A stretch of DNA of 12,857 nucleotides. Source: Trichomonas tenax. Taxonomy: Eukaryota; Parabasalia; Trichomonadida; Trichomonadidae. The translations under genes and the position numbers were made by a program. The stretch spans positions 1 through 12,857 of the forward strand of contig JALKBU010001307.1 in the NCBI GenBank assembly GCA_023091735.1. Reading direction: 5' to 3'. Below the pieces are notes generated by a model. That model worked only from the letters and a program-made list of their open reading frames with translations. It was not told the origin of the DNA and did not search any database. Of this stretch, positions 1 to 6,736 are shown piece after piece. Numbering within the stretch: position 1 is the stretch's first letter; each line of letters opens with the position of its first letter.

Positions 1-1
1 T

Positions 2-70
2 TTTGTTGCACTCCAAACCAAGAAACTCGGTCGAAATTATCCCTTCTTGCATGGTAAATATGAATTATAA
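2..70 (+). CDS. Possible 3' end of an unidentified gene (partial)
   Basis: The first bases of the window read open in frame 2 for 22 codons and end at a TAA at 68-70. The translated end (it finishes NYPFLHGKYEL) has a normal amino-acid mix and is not low complexity. The stop codon is part of TAAA, the trichomonad polyadenylation signal, as in two other genes of this window. A poly(A) tract begins 16 bases after the stop. A second frame starting at base 3 is also open, for 26 codons, so the choice of frame is not certain. The product is not recognisable from so short a piece. It could be the true end of a neighbouring gene or a retrocopied fragment. Confidence 0.35.
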   Translation, partial: FVALQTKKLGRNYPFLHGKYEL

Positions 71-85
71 ACAAATAATTTGAAG

Positions 86-121
<36 letters not shown>

Positions 122-131
122 AAAAAAAAAA

Positions 132-217
<86 letters not shown>

Positions 218-235
218 AAAAAAAAAAAAAAAAAA
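86..235. repeat. 150-bp poly(A) tract with a few T interruptions
   Basis: The tract is almost pure A on the plus strand. It is broken only by TT at 120-121 and 135-136 and single T at 167 and 216; it is followed by TAGAG at 236. It lies 16 bases past a TAA/TAAA and about 100 bases before the Myb start codon. The antisense poly-Phe reading frame here is an artefact of composition. It may be simple-sequence expansion, a nucleosome-excluding dA:dT promoter element, or an integrated poly(A) tail. Its exact length should be treated with caution because sequencing of such tracts is unreliable. Confidence 0.95.
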
Positions 236-302
236 TAGAGACAACTTAACTGAAAAAAAAAAGAAAAATGATAACAAAAATCAAATAAAGAGAGTGAATA
301 GA

Positions 303-335
303 TATCAAAAATGTAAAAAAGGGGTTATCAAAAAA
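303..335 (+). promoter_or_regulatory. Leader and candidate initiator of the Myb gene
   Basis: Two similar short blocks lie here: TATCAAAAATG at 303-313, where the ATG is followed directly by TAA, and TATCAAAAAAATGG at 326-339, which holds the real start. If transcription starts at the A of the second TCA (330), the leader is 6 nt, normal for trichomonads, and the start-stop ATG TAA is left out. Neither block matches the TCA(+1)Py(A/T) consensus fully, since A follows +1. The assignment is an inference. Confidence 0.3.
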
Positions 336-1835
336 ATGGAGGCTCTCCTTGAAATGGGTTCTTCGCACGATGACAACGAAGAAGCCCTTTCAGAACAGAT
401 GAAAGCGCACGTCATGTCCGTCATCCTCAAATTCCTCTACAAAGAAATGAGCCTCCAAGACGCTAAGAACTATTTAATTCAAACAACAGGAAACTCAAAC
501 AAACTCGACACTTTGGCGAACATTGTCACACAAACGATAAATAAGGCTGAGAATGAACCGCAGCAGAACATCGCCAGTCCATCAGATTCCGCTCAAACAA
601 AATCTCGCCCGTGGACAACCGAAGAAGACTACAGATTGCTGGCAGGAATCTACAAATACGGCAAAGACCAGTTTAGCGCCATCGCCAGTTTGGTCGGAAA
701 CGGAAGAACAAAAAGTCAATGCAGTCAAAGATGGAATAGAGCGCTCTGCCCCAGCATATCGAAGAACGCGTGGACACCGGATGAGGAAGCGAAACTTTTG
801 GAACTCGTAAAATTGAACGGTGATTCTTCATGGAAATTAATATCTCAAAAAATGGGCAATAGAACGGACGTCCAATGCAGATACGTCTACAACAAGCTAA
901 AAAAGGACCAAGCAGCGAATTCTCCAAGTCAAAACGAATATTCTTCAAAACAGTGGCAGGGACAAATGATGGACCAAATGAGCCCCGTGATGAACCAGAG
1001 CATGATAAAATCGATGTCTGTGAACGCAAACCAACTTAATCAACAAATGCAGCAAATGCAGCAGACAAACCTGCAGCAGTACATGCAGAACTCCCAGCAG
1101 AAGTCTTTGGAGCAAATTGTGATGCCAAACTCGATGCAACAGTTATCGAGTATTTTTATGCAAACAGGACAGCTCGGGCAGCTCTCTCAGAACCCCTACG
1201 CGATGAACGCGATGCAGTCTATGCAGTACCCGATGCAGATGCCGCAGAATTCGAAGATGCACCAACAGAAAACGAAAAAGCCGAGAAATCAGAAACAACA
1301 TCCATCACAGATGACAGGAAACGCATCGAAAGCCGCACAATCGAAGCAGCAGATGGCGTCACACATGATGCAGAACCCCAACCAGCCACTCCAGATGCAG
1401 CAGTCGCAGAACCAATATCCGCAGATGCAGCAATCTCTTCAAATGCAGCAGAACATGCAGTCGCAGCTTCAGCAGAACATGCAATCGCAGTCCCAGAACC
1501 AGTATTCGCAGATACAAAGCAGCAACTCTTATCAACAGATGCAGAACCAAACGAATCAGTTCCAGCTGCAGCAGCAACTTAATCAACAGATGCAGTCCCA
1601 AAACCAAAACCAGTCAAGTCAGTACCAGTCGAGCATGCAGTCGATGGCGCAGTCTCCTTACCAAGCGCAGCCACAGCCGCCACAAATTAGTCAACAGATG
1701 CAATCTCAGATGCAGCAGAGCCAAATCACTCAAATAGGACAGCCAACGCCAATCCCGCCGCGCCCTCTCCCGGACTTGATAGAACTCGACTTCAGACTCC
1801 GGCCAGTTGACGCACAGTGGTATTCTGAATACTAA
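336..1835 (+). CDS. R2R3-type Myb DNA-binding protein with Gln/Met-rich tail
   Basis: A nuclear DNA-binding protein of 499 aa, probably a transcription regulator. The open frame extends upstream to a GTG at 294, but the first ATG is at 336 and a short leader is usual in these organisms. Residues 1-75 form a small helical region. Two Myb repeats follow at about 92-137 and 145-188. R2 has W93, F113 and W133 in the hydrophobic-core positions, with QCSQRWNR at its recognition helix. R3 has W146, W166 and Tyr185 in place of the third Trp, with QCRYVYNKL. Such substitutions are common in protist Mybs. From about 197 to 466 the chain is almost entirely Q, M, N and S with few charges, except a basic patch near 312-321 (KTKKPRNQKQ) that could serve as a nuclear signal. 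The tail ends in a Pro-rich stretch (PTPIPPRPLPDLIELDF). Known trichomonad Mybs bind promoter elements of adhesion and iron-responsive genes; the target here is unknown. The family call is secure, the biological role is not. Confidence 0.93.
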   Translation: MEALLEMGSSHDDNEEALSEQMKAHVMSVILKFLYKEMSLQDAKNYLIQTTGNSNKLDTLANIVTQTINKAENEPQQNIASPSDSAQTKSRPWTTEEDYRLLAGIYKYGKDQFSAIASLVGNGRTKSQCSQRWNRALCPSISKNAWTPDEEAKLLELVKLNGDSSWKLISQKMGNRTDVQCRYVYNKLKKDQAANSPSQNEYSSKQWQGQMMDQMSPVMNQSMIKSMSVNANQLNQQMQQMQQTNLQQYMQNSQQKSLEQIVMPNSMQQLSSIFMQTGQLGQLSQNPYAMNAMQSMQYPMQMPQNSKMHQQKTKKPRNQKQHPSQMTGNASKAAQSKQQMASHMMQNPNQPLQMQQSQNQYPQMQQSLQMQQNMQSQLQQNMQSQSQNQYSQIQSSNSYQQMQNQTNQFQLQQQLNQQMQSQNQNQSSQYQSSMQSMAQSPYQAQPQPPQISQQMQSQMQQSQITQIGQPTPIPPRPLPDLIELDFRLRPVDAQWYSEY

Positions 1836-1838
1836 TTT

Positions 1839-1867
1839 ATTTTGTTATATTTTTGTTTATTTGTAAA
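1839..1867 (+). terminator. 3'-UTR motif and TAAA signal after the Myb gene
   Basis: ATTTTGTTATATTTTT lies at 1839-1854, just past the stop, followed by TAAA at 1864-1867. The first 15 bases of the motif also occur after the stop of the convergent gene ending at 3432. TAAA is the known trichomonad polyadenylation signal; use of this copy is inferred. Confidence 0.4.
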
Positions 1868-1922
1868 AAAACTATGATTTGCTATACTTTTACCAATTTA
1901 TCGTTCCCCCTGCGTAATTTGA

Positions 1923-2315
1923 CAAGTTTACATTTTTGATGGAAGCTTGCGCGAGGTGCCATGGAATAACCACCTTCTTTTGCTTCTTGAGCCCTTAAGG
2001 CTTTCAACAACATCATATATACTTCCATTCTATGCTAAAGCCGCACCTCTAAACTCAACTTTAAAAATAGATTTTTTCGATAATTTGGTGAGCTCATACG
2101 ACAATGCAAAATCTTGCCGTTAAGAACCTACACAGGTAAGGGTAAGGATTCATCGTTTTTTTAGTCAACTTCTCAATAATTGCATCTCAGATCTCGACAA
2201 CGTCGCGTATTTGGGCATAAATTCGATCATAGGCATAGGGGTTGGCCCATGCAAACACTAACTAGCCTTCAATCTTCGCTCAATTCCGTCAAAACGCGAA
2301 AAACTAGCTCATTAA
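1923..2315 (+). pseudogene. Decayed plus-strand coding remnant, unidentified
   Basis: One frame reads through this stretch with only two internal stops, TAA at 2121 and TAA at 2259, before TAA at 2313. The open pieces are 66, 45 and 17 codons. They have a protein-like mix of residues (for example FDGSLREVPWNNHL near the start and CISDLDNVAYLGINS later), and the base composition is richer in G+C than the flanking spacer. No ATG opens the frame. A second frame beginning at ATG 1874 runs for 21 codons and stops at 1937, so a frameshift near 1925-1935 could connect the two. I do not recognise the protein family. The stretch looks like an eroded gene fragment; chance open frames are the alternative. 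Confidence 0.4.
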
Positions 2316-2978
2316 ATCTCGATTATCTTTTTCAATTTTTAATCTTTCGAACCTTTTCTACTACTGATGTTCATGGTATACCTAAGTGTTTCAACCATGA
2401 AAGAATCAAAAAAATCCGTTTATTTTTCAAGAAAATATCTCGATATTTTTTCATTTCTACATATTGTTCTCAATAAACATTTGAAAACCTTATTTTATGA
2501 TGCTTACTTCATTGTTCATCTGTTTAATTGCTATAAAACACACTTTTACTAAAAAAGTTATTTTTTTGTTTGATTTAACCAATTAAGCTCATTTTTGTTT
2601 GCCAATTATCTCAAAAGTTCTATGCAAATGATTTGCTGTACATTTAAACGAAGATGAAGCAATTTTTCGCGCTAAATAGTGTGATTGAAATAAAAATTTA
2701 TTTTTGATGTAAAAGCTTGGAGTATATAGCAGTACGTGTATATGTAATTATATTGCTACGGTTTTTCTATACAAATTCACATATTTTAACAGATAAAAAA
2801 AAAGCAAAAAGAAAATTACCTAAAGAAAGTTTTTATTTTGCTGAAAGATCAAAGAAAAGTAACATTTTCGGCTTAAACATCACAAATGAAAGCAAAATGG
2901 CGAAAAATCAAATATCCTTTGCAATAAAAAACTAAGATGCATGAAAAATTAAGCGAAAAAACGGCATAGAGGATATAA
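2316..2978. other. AT-rich spacer, nothing supported
   Basis: The sequence is rich in A/T runs. Short frames on the plus strand (for example 2367-2552 and 2717-2935) are dominated by K, F, I, Y and S as expected from base composition, and the second opens with TTG. I see no promoter, RNA gene or clear repeat beyond short A/T palindromes such as the one around 2690-2705. Confidence 0.5.
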
Positions 2979-3276
2979 AAAACCAAAAATTGCTCAAAAA
3001 AGGGCAAAACTTGGAGTGGAGATGATTTGGTGAAAGAGTATTTGCACCTGAAAATGCCCCAAGGAAGGTATTTATCAATCTGAAGCACGAATTGATGCTT
3101 CATATCCTGTAAAAAGGCGCATAATTGTTGACAAATATCCCAAATTTTGGAATTTGGGAAAAAGGAGCGAGGTTAAGGGTGTCACAATGTCAAAGATGTG
3201 TTATAGTCTAAAATCTTGCTGCAAAAATTCAAGTTAGGGTGAAAGCAGGGAAGAATTGGCAGCAAGCAAATAATAA
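2979..3276 (+). pseudogene. Second decayed plus-strand coding remnant, unidentified
   Basis: From 2979 one frame is open to a TGA at about 3069 and contains WSGDDLVKEYLHLKMPQGRY. A neighbouring frame (+1) is open from 3052 to a TAG at 3235, 61 codons, containing PVKRRIIVDKYPKFWNLGKR. After that TAG it continues for 11 more codons (GESREELAASK) to TAA. The two frames overlap around 3052-3069, as expected if one reading frame was broken by a single frameshift. There is no ATG at the start. The family is not recognised; the basic, tryptophan-containing character would suit a DNA-binding protein or a transposon product, but this is a guess. Together with the remnant at 1923-2315 it may come from one eroded gene. 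Confidence 0.4.
3138..3159. repeat. Perfect 9-bp hairpin, 4-nt loop
   Basis: TCCCAAATT at 3138-3146 and AATTTGGGA at 3151-3159 are exact inverted copies separated by TTGG. The hairpin lies inside the second decayed coding stretch. No function can be assigned. Confidence 0.7.
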
Positions 3277-3400
3277 TTGTCCGCAGAAAAGTGATACTAT
3301 CATTGTCTCTCCCCTTCTTTTCTATCGTTGGTAAAAATATGGCAAATCTGGGTATTTATAAAAATTACAAAATATGAACTTTTAAAAATAAAAATGAAAG

Positions 3401-3430
3401 ATATAACAAAATATAACAAAATTAAACAAA
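3401..3430 (-). terminator. 3'-UTR of the 877-aa gene: tandem decamers and shared motif
   Basis: On the plus strand this is three consecutive related decamers: ATATAACAAA twice, then ATTAAACAAA. Read on the minus strand, just after the TGA of the neighbouring gene, it contains ATTTTGTTATATTTT (3422-3408), identical over 15 bases to the 3'-UTR of the Myb gene at 1839-1853. A TAAA follows further downstream near 3380. A role in 3'-end formation or mRNA stability is plausible but inferred. Confidence 0.4.
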
Positions 3431-3431
3431 A

Positions 3432-6065
3432 TCATTTCCGCGAAGAGCTTGAGAGTTGTTTTTCGATGTTATTCAGCATCTGGTTAACGTGTGGAGCTTT
3501 CTTCAAGTACAAAACAAAGTCCTTGAACACTTCACGTTGCTTCTTCTGCGCCTTTCCTTCGACTTTAGACTTCGCAGCGTCGATGCGGAAGTGCGAAGCG
3601 GTGAGAAACTGCTGAAACTGGTTCTTGTACGAAGAGTACCACTGCATCGTGGTGACGAGCTTGATCATCTTGAAGAGCTCGATGTAGGCGTCTTCACTCG
3701 TTATGAACATCGCCTCGCCGAGAACTTTCAAGTCCTTCGGCTTCGATATAATTTCGTCCAGGAATTTGGGATGATTGACAACGACGACTTTGATCGTGCG
3801 AATGCCGCTGACTGATGTCGCCGGGTTCTTGAGGAACGGCACCATCTGGTCAACGATTAGTTTGGGCCTCAGGAACTTCGTAGCGCACGGATGCCAAAGA
3901 AGTCTTCTGAACGATTTAAGGAGTGAAAGAATCGTTTTTGTTTCGTTCGTTGTGACCATGAACGCGAGGATTGTCGACAATATCTGTGGCAGCATGATCT
4001 CCCAGTTCTTCGTCTGCGGATACGCCCACATCCTGTTCTGTATGAAGATGGAGATCGAGTAAATGAACTCGCATTGCGTCGTCGAAAGTTTGTCGCCGCC
4101 GTGGTTCAATATGTCTGTGAGGAAGGAGAGCGTCCAGTCGACGTTAGCTGAGATGGACTCCTTAGGAAGGCGCTGGACGAGGATTGAGCTCAAGAACGAA
4201 AGGAATTCGTCGGATGTTTCATACAACAAAAAGTTTTGGTTGTAATTCAACAAAGAAAGCTGCTGGATGATGAATGTCGACATTGTGAGAGATCTGAATA
4301 TGTTGAGCTGGAGTTTTCTGAAGTCTGCTGGTGAAGAACGCGAAATTTCCATAATAATTGGAATAATTCGCATATCTACTTGAAGGAGATAAGAAAGGAA
4401 CTTGTTTTCGAGTGAAAGAAACAGGAAAACTATCTGTGAGCACAGCTGTGGGAACTCTTTGACAGAGCCTTCAAGGAGACTTCGAATTTTTTGATATGAA
4501 GAGTGTAACAACTGATCAATCGATGTTCGAAGTGTGTCAAGGTGTCCAAGAAGCGCCTTTCCCAGGATTTTATCGCGATCTTTGTAATAATCGTAGAGTT
4601 GACGTAACATGTAATAATTAATGAGTTTGGAGTACAAATCGCTGAGAAGGATGTCACATTTGTATTCAATGACAAGCTCCGGAGAATCTGAGATCTGTGT
4701 TGTGAATTCGTGGAATAAAATGTAAATTTCGTAAAGATATTGAATGTCTGAGATGATTGCTTCGAAGATTTCGCTGTTGCTGAGCTGCCTTAAGATTTTC
4801 TCGAAGAGATTGAGTCGTAAATGTGGATGTTTGAACGTCTTGCAAAGATAATAAATTTCTTTCGCGCTGTATAATTCTGGGATGTACGAAAACTGCGGTG
4901 AGTTGGAGAGTTCGTTCGCGAGAGCATCGTAGACGTACGCAACAGCCCTCATTTTGTGGCACATCGGCTGTTCGACACCAAATTCGCTCCATTCTCTGAA
5001 TAAAGATGGAAGTGGTGGAATCGTGGATATAAGCTGTGGTTGGACCTTCGTCTCGTGCTGAATCTTGTGTGCTTCGATGTTATTTGTGAAATAAACGTGC
5101 TTGAGGCCAGCGAGAAAACGGAGAGACAAATCCGAGAGACCCTCGATGGGCTCCACCCTGCTCTTTATCCTCATCAGGTCAGAAGTGAGGAATGTCGAAA
5201 GTTGGTTGATTGATGGATCAGATAAAATTGAGCCTGGTTCGTCATCGGAATCGAGGATTGAAGACGGTGTAATCGTGACAATGCTGTAGAGATCTGACGA
5301 TATTCTGTGAACTCTGTTTCTTCTCAAGTTTTTCCGCACAACTTGGTGTTTCTCGAGATCTATGCCGATGATTGACTGCAGCTGTTGGGGGCTGGGCGGG
5401 ATAACGCAGTTCTCCGCGATCTGTTGGATCCAACGGTACATCGCGTTCTGATAATCAGAATAATGTTTGTAAATGTGCGGATTCGGCTTCTGCTGTATTA
5501 ACTGAGAGCTCCACGGCTTCACTGTTCCGAAGTGGTTCGCCACCGGGATTCTTTCGCCGCGAGGGCCTTTAACTTCGAATTCTATTTCATTTATTTCGTT
5601 TTCGTTCAAAACTGCGTCTAGCATCACCATATAATTCTGCGGGTACAATGGCGTCGTTTTTATGTTGAATGCTTTTGCTGCTGTTCGATTTTCTAAGCTT
5701 TTTTCAATTTTTTCCTGCGGCGTTGGAACGTGCGGCATAGGCAACCGCTGGTAGTTGATACCCATCGGTATCGGTAAAAGTACTGAGTGCGCGACGTTGA
5801 GCATCGAATTTTGCCACTGCTGAATGATTCTCCTGTATTGGTCCTCGCTGTCGACGGACGGGTACGGGAGCTTAGAGAGCTGATTTATCGTGAGGAGTAT
5901 TTCCGGTGGCGGAACTAGTTTACCGTCGATATTCACCGCTTGACCGGCGCCATTGATGTAGATGAGGTTTGAGTCCTCCTCGCCGCGCGTTTCTGCGATG
6001 TTGCTGATGCACATTGGCTCCTGAAAAGTATATTCTTTGCCAAGAGCTGTGGGAAAACTTCTCAT
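3432..6065 (-). CDS. Large helical-repeat (armadillo/HEAT-like) protein, function unknown
   Basis: An 877-aa protein. The frame is open further upstream to a TTG at 6110, but the first ATG is at 6065 and a perfect initiator (TCATTT) lies between the two, so the ATG start is well supported. Residues 1-265 are less regular, with Pro-rich pieces (PIPMGINYQRLPMPHVPTPQ near 98-117) and a YNAMYRWIQQ-like aromatic helix near 205-215. A short acidic linker (DSDDEPGS) follows near 272-279. From about 285 to the end the chain is a long series of amphipathic Leu/Ile/Phe-rich helices without transmembrane segments. This is typical of an armadillo-type solenoid that acts as a scaffold or binding surface. 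The C-terminus is basic and ends in a run of serines. I see no catalytic motif. The solenoid call rests on composition and helix pattern; I do not recognise a named family. It ends facing the Myb gene and is divergent from the 584-aa gene. Confidence 0.9.
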   Translation of the reverse strand: MRSFPTALGKEYTFQEPMCISNIAETRGEEDSNLIYINGAGQAVNIDGKLVPPPEILLTINQLSKLPYPSVDSEDQYRRIIQQWQNSMLNVAHSVLLPIPMGINYQRLPMPHVPTPQEKIEKSLENRTAAKAFNIKTTPLYPQNYMVMLDAVLNENEINEIEFEVKGPRGERIPVANHFGTVKPWSSQLIQQKPNPHIYKHYSDYQNAMYRWIQQIAENCVIPPSPQQLQSIIGIDLEKHQVVRKNLRRNRVHRISSDLYSIVTITPSSILDSDDEPGSILSDPSINQLSTFLTSDLMRIKSRVEPIEGLSDLSLRFLAGLKHVYFTNNIEAHKIQHETKVQPQLISTIPPLPSLFREWSEFGVEQPMCHKMRAVAYVYDALANELSNSPQFSYIPELYSAKEIYYLCKTFKHPHLRLNLFEKILRQLSNSEIFEAIISDIQYLYEIYILFHEFTTQISDSPELVIEYKCDILLSDLYSKLINYYMLRQLYDYYKDRDKILGKALLGHLDTLRTSIDQLLHSSYQKIRSLLEGSVKEFPQLCSQIVFLFLSLENKFLSYLLQVDMRIIPIIMEISRSSPADFRKLQLNIFRSLTMSTFIIQQLSLLNYNQNFLLYETSDEFLSFLSSILVQRLPKESISANVDWTLSFLTDILNHGGDKLSTTQCEFIYSISIFIQNRMWAYPQTKNWEIMLPQILSTILAFMVTTNETKTILSLLKSFRRLLWHPCATKFLRPKLIVDQMVPFLKNPATSVSGIRTIKVVVVNHPKFLDEIISKPKDLKVLGEAMFITSEDAYIELFKMIKLVTTMQWYSSYKNQFQQFLTASHFRIDAAKSKVEGKAQKKQREVFKDFVLYLKKAPHVNQMLNNIEKQLSSSSRK

Positions 6066-6077
6066 GAAAAAATGTTT

Positions 6078-6085
6078 TAAATGAA
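6078..6085 (-). promoter_or_regulatory. Initiator (Inr) of the 877-aa gene
   Basis: On the minus strand the sequence is TTCATTTA, with the A of TCA at 6082 as the predicted transcription start, 17 nt before the ATG at 6065. It fits the known trichomonad initiator TCA(+1)Py(A/T) exactly and has the usual distance to the start codon. Confidence 0.7.
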
Positions 6086-6110
6086 ATTTGTCACGTTTCA
6101 GATTTGTCAA

Positions 6111-6156
6111 GACAATTTACTTGGCAAAATATATATATTTTGTTGTGCAAATTGTC
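6111..6156. repeat. 46-bp symmetric palindrome upstream of the 877-aa gene
   Basis: GACAATTT (6111-6118) pairs with AAATTGTC (6149-6156), and inside them CAAAATATATATATTTTG (6125-6142) is a perfect 18-bp palindrome. Both share the same centre (6133.5), separated by two non-pairing 6-nt spacers. It begins 29 bp upstream of the predicted transcription start. TTGTC is repeated nearby on the plus strand (6089-6093, 6104-6108, 6152-6156). It may be a dimeric protein-binding site or a cruciform-prone sequence. Confidence 0.75.
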
Positions 6157-6321
6157 AAAAAAATTGATATTTTTGTCATGTAAAATATTAATGATTGAAT
6201 TTATTTAATGTTATTATTTGAGAATATTACCTTTCTTAAAAAGTGAATGAAATATTTTGACAATATTTCTTAATTGATGACGATTATTTCCAATTCAATA
6301 AACATTGTTTAAAGAAGTGAA

Positions 6322-6330
6322 AATAATCAG
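6322..6330. repeat. 9-bp direct repeat, left copy (candidate target-site duplication)
   Basis: AATAATCAG occurs here and again at 6442-6450, flanking the inverted-repeat element. Extra bases remain between the repeat and the inverted-repeat ends (C on the left, TTT on the right), so the true element ends are uncertain by up to three bases. Confidence 0.55.
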
Positions 6331-6331
6331 C

Positions 6332-6438
6332 TTAAACTACATTTTTAATCTAGGTACTCTACGGGCGTGTTCCTCACAATATTGAGGGGCCACTTGAAAA
6401 AATTGAGAGGAGTAACTAGATTTAAAAATGTAGTTTAA
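6332..6438. mobile_element. Non-autonomous MITE-like element with long terminal inverted repeats
   Basis: The left end (6332-6359) begins TTAAACTACATTTTTAA and continues TCTAGGTACTC. The right end (6410-6438) is its reverse complement with one inserted base and one mismatch, so about 27 of 29 positions pair. The 50-bp core is G+C-rich compared with the flanks (it contains GGGCGTG and GAGGGGCCAC) and has its own small CCTCA/TGAGG hairpin around CAATATTG. A 9-bp direct repeat, AATAATCAG, lies on both sides (6322-6330 and 6442-6450). The element carries no coding sequence. A 9-bp duplication would suit a Mutator-like (MULE) origin; the TTAA at both ends would instead suit a piggyBac-like origin. 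It sits in the divergent promoter region between two genes. Confidence 0.72.
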
Positions 6439-6441
6439 TTT

Positions 6442-6450
6442 AATAATCAG
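6442..6450. repeat. 9-bp direct repeat, right copy (candidate target-site duplication)
   Basis: An exact copy of AATAATCAG at 6322-6330 on the other side of the MITE-like element. Confidence 0.55.
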
Positions 6451-6668
6451 AATTCAAAAATATTAAATTTCAATAAATATTTTTGTCTTGTAATTAATAT
6501 GTGCAATTCAAAAATATTTTGGCTTAAAAGTTAGTTCATTCTGTATAATTTGAATTGTTCAATAGTAAAACCAAATTTATATTAGTTTTGCTAATTTTGT
6601 CAAGTAACTAACGATATCTCTCGAATAAAAATGAAAACATATATAAACATATGATGAGAAAGTTAAAA

Positions 6669-6677
6669 CTCTCAATT
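6669..6677 (+). promoter_or_regulatory. CTCTCAATT motif upstream of the 584-aa gene
   Basis: One of four exact copies of this 9-mer in the window, all intergenic (others at 6401-6409, 10010-10018 and 12789-12797 on the minus strand). It reads in the direction of the gene starting at 6786, 109 bp upstream. Promoter function is inferred from position only. Confidence 0.35.
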
Positions 6678-6736
6678 ATATTAAATTTAAATAATTTGCC
6701 ACGTAAAGAACTAACTTATCAAAATTTTTGACTTTA

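Noticed and set aside
65..277. Minus-strand frame coding almost only Phe
   Set aside because: It is the reverse of the poly(A) tract and not a protein.
294..335. Extended start (GTG) of the Myb protein
   Set aside because: GTG starts are not used by nuclear eukaryotic genes; the first ATG at 336 is chosen. Likewise TTG at 6110 and 11843.
553..1607. Several frames overlapping the Myb gene, including Leu/His-rich antisense frames
   Set aside because: They are shadows of the Gln/Met codons (CAG/ATG reversed give Leu, His) and of the Myb repeats.
1937..2045. Minus-strand piece with LFHGTS, resembling the PARP catalytic motif
   Set aside because: The frame is short and broken by stops, no other PARP motif follows, and the plus-strand frame over the same bases is much longer and more protein-like.
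2100..2130. TACACAGGTAAG resembling a splice junction
   Set aside because: Trichomonad introns use a strict 3' motif with ACTAAC directly before ACACAG; it is absent here, and no introns are needed to explain any gene.
2180..2552. Plus-strand frames of 98 and 61 codons
   Set aside because: The second halves are A/T-driven (K, F, I, S), and they overlap a better frame in 1923-2315; no initiator precedes them.
2717..3103. Frames on both strands in the A-rich stretch before 3000
   Set aside because: One begins with TTG, the other is Phe/Leu-rich from reversed A runs; neither has a promoter or family.
3456..5433. Many plus- and minus-strand frames inside the 877-aa gene
   Set aside because: They are shadows of one long intact frame with a good initiator.
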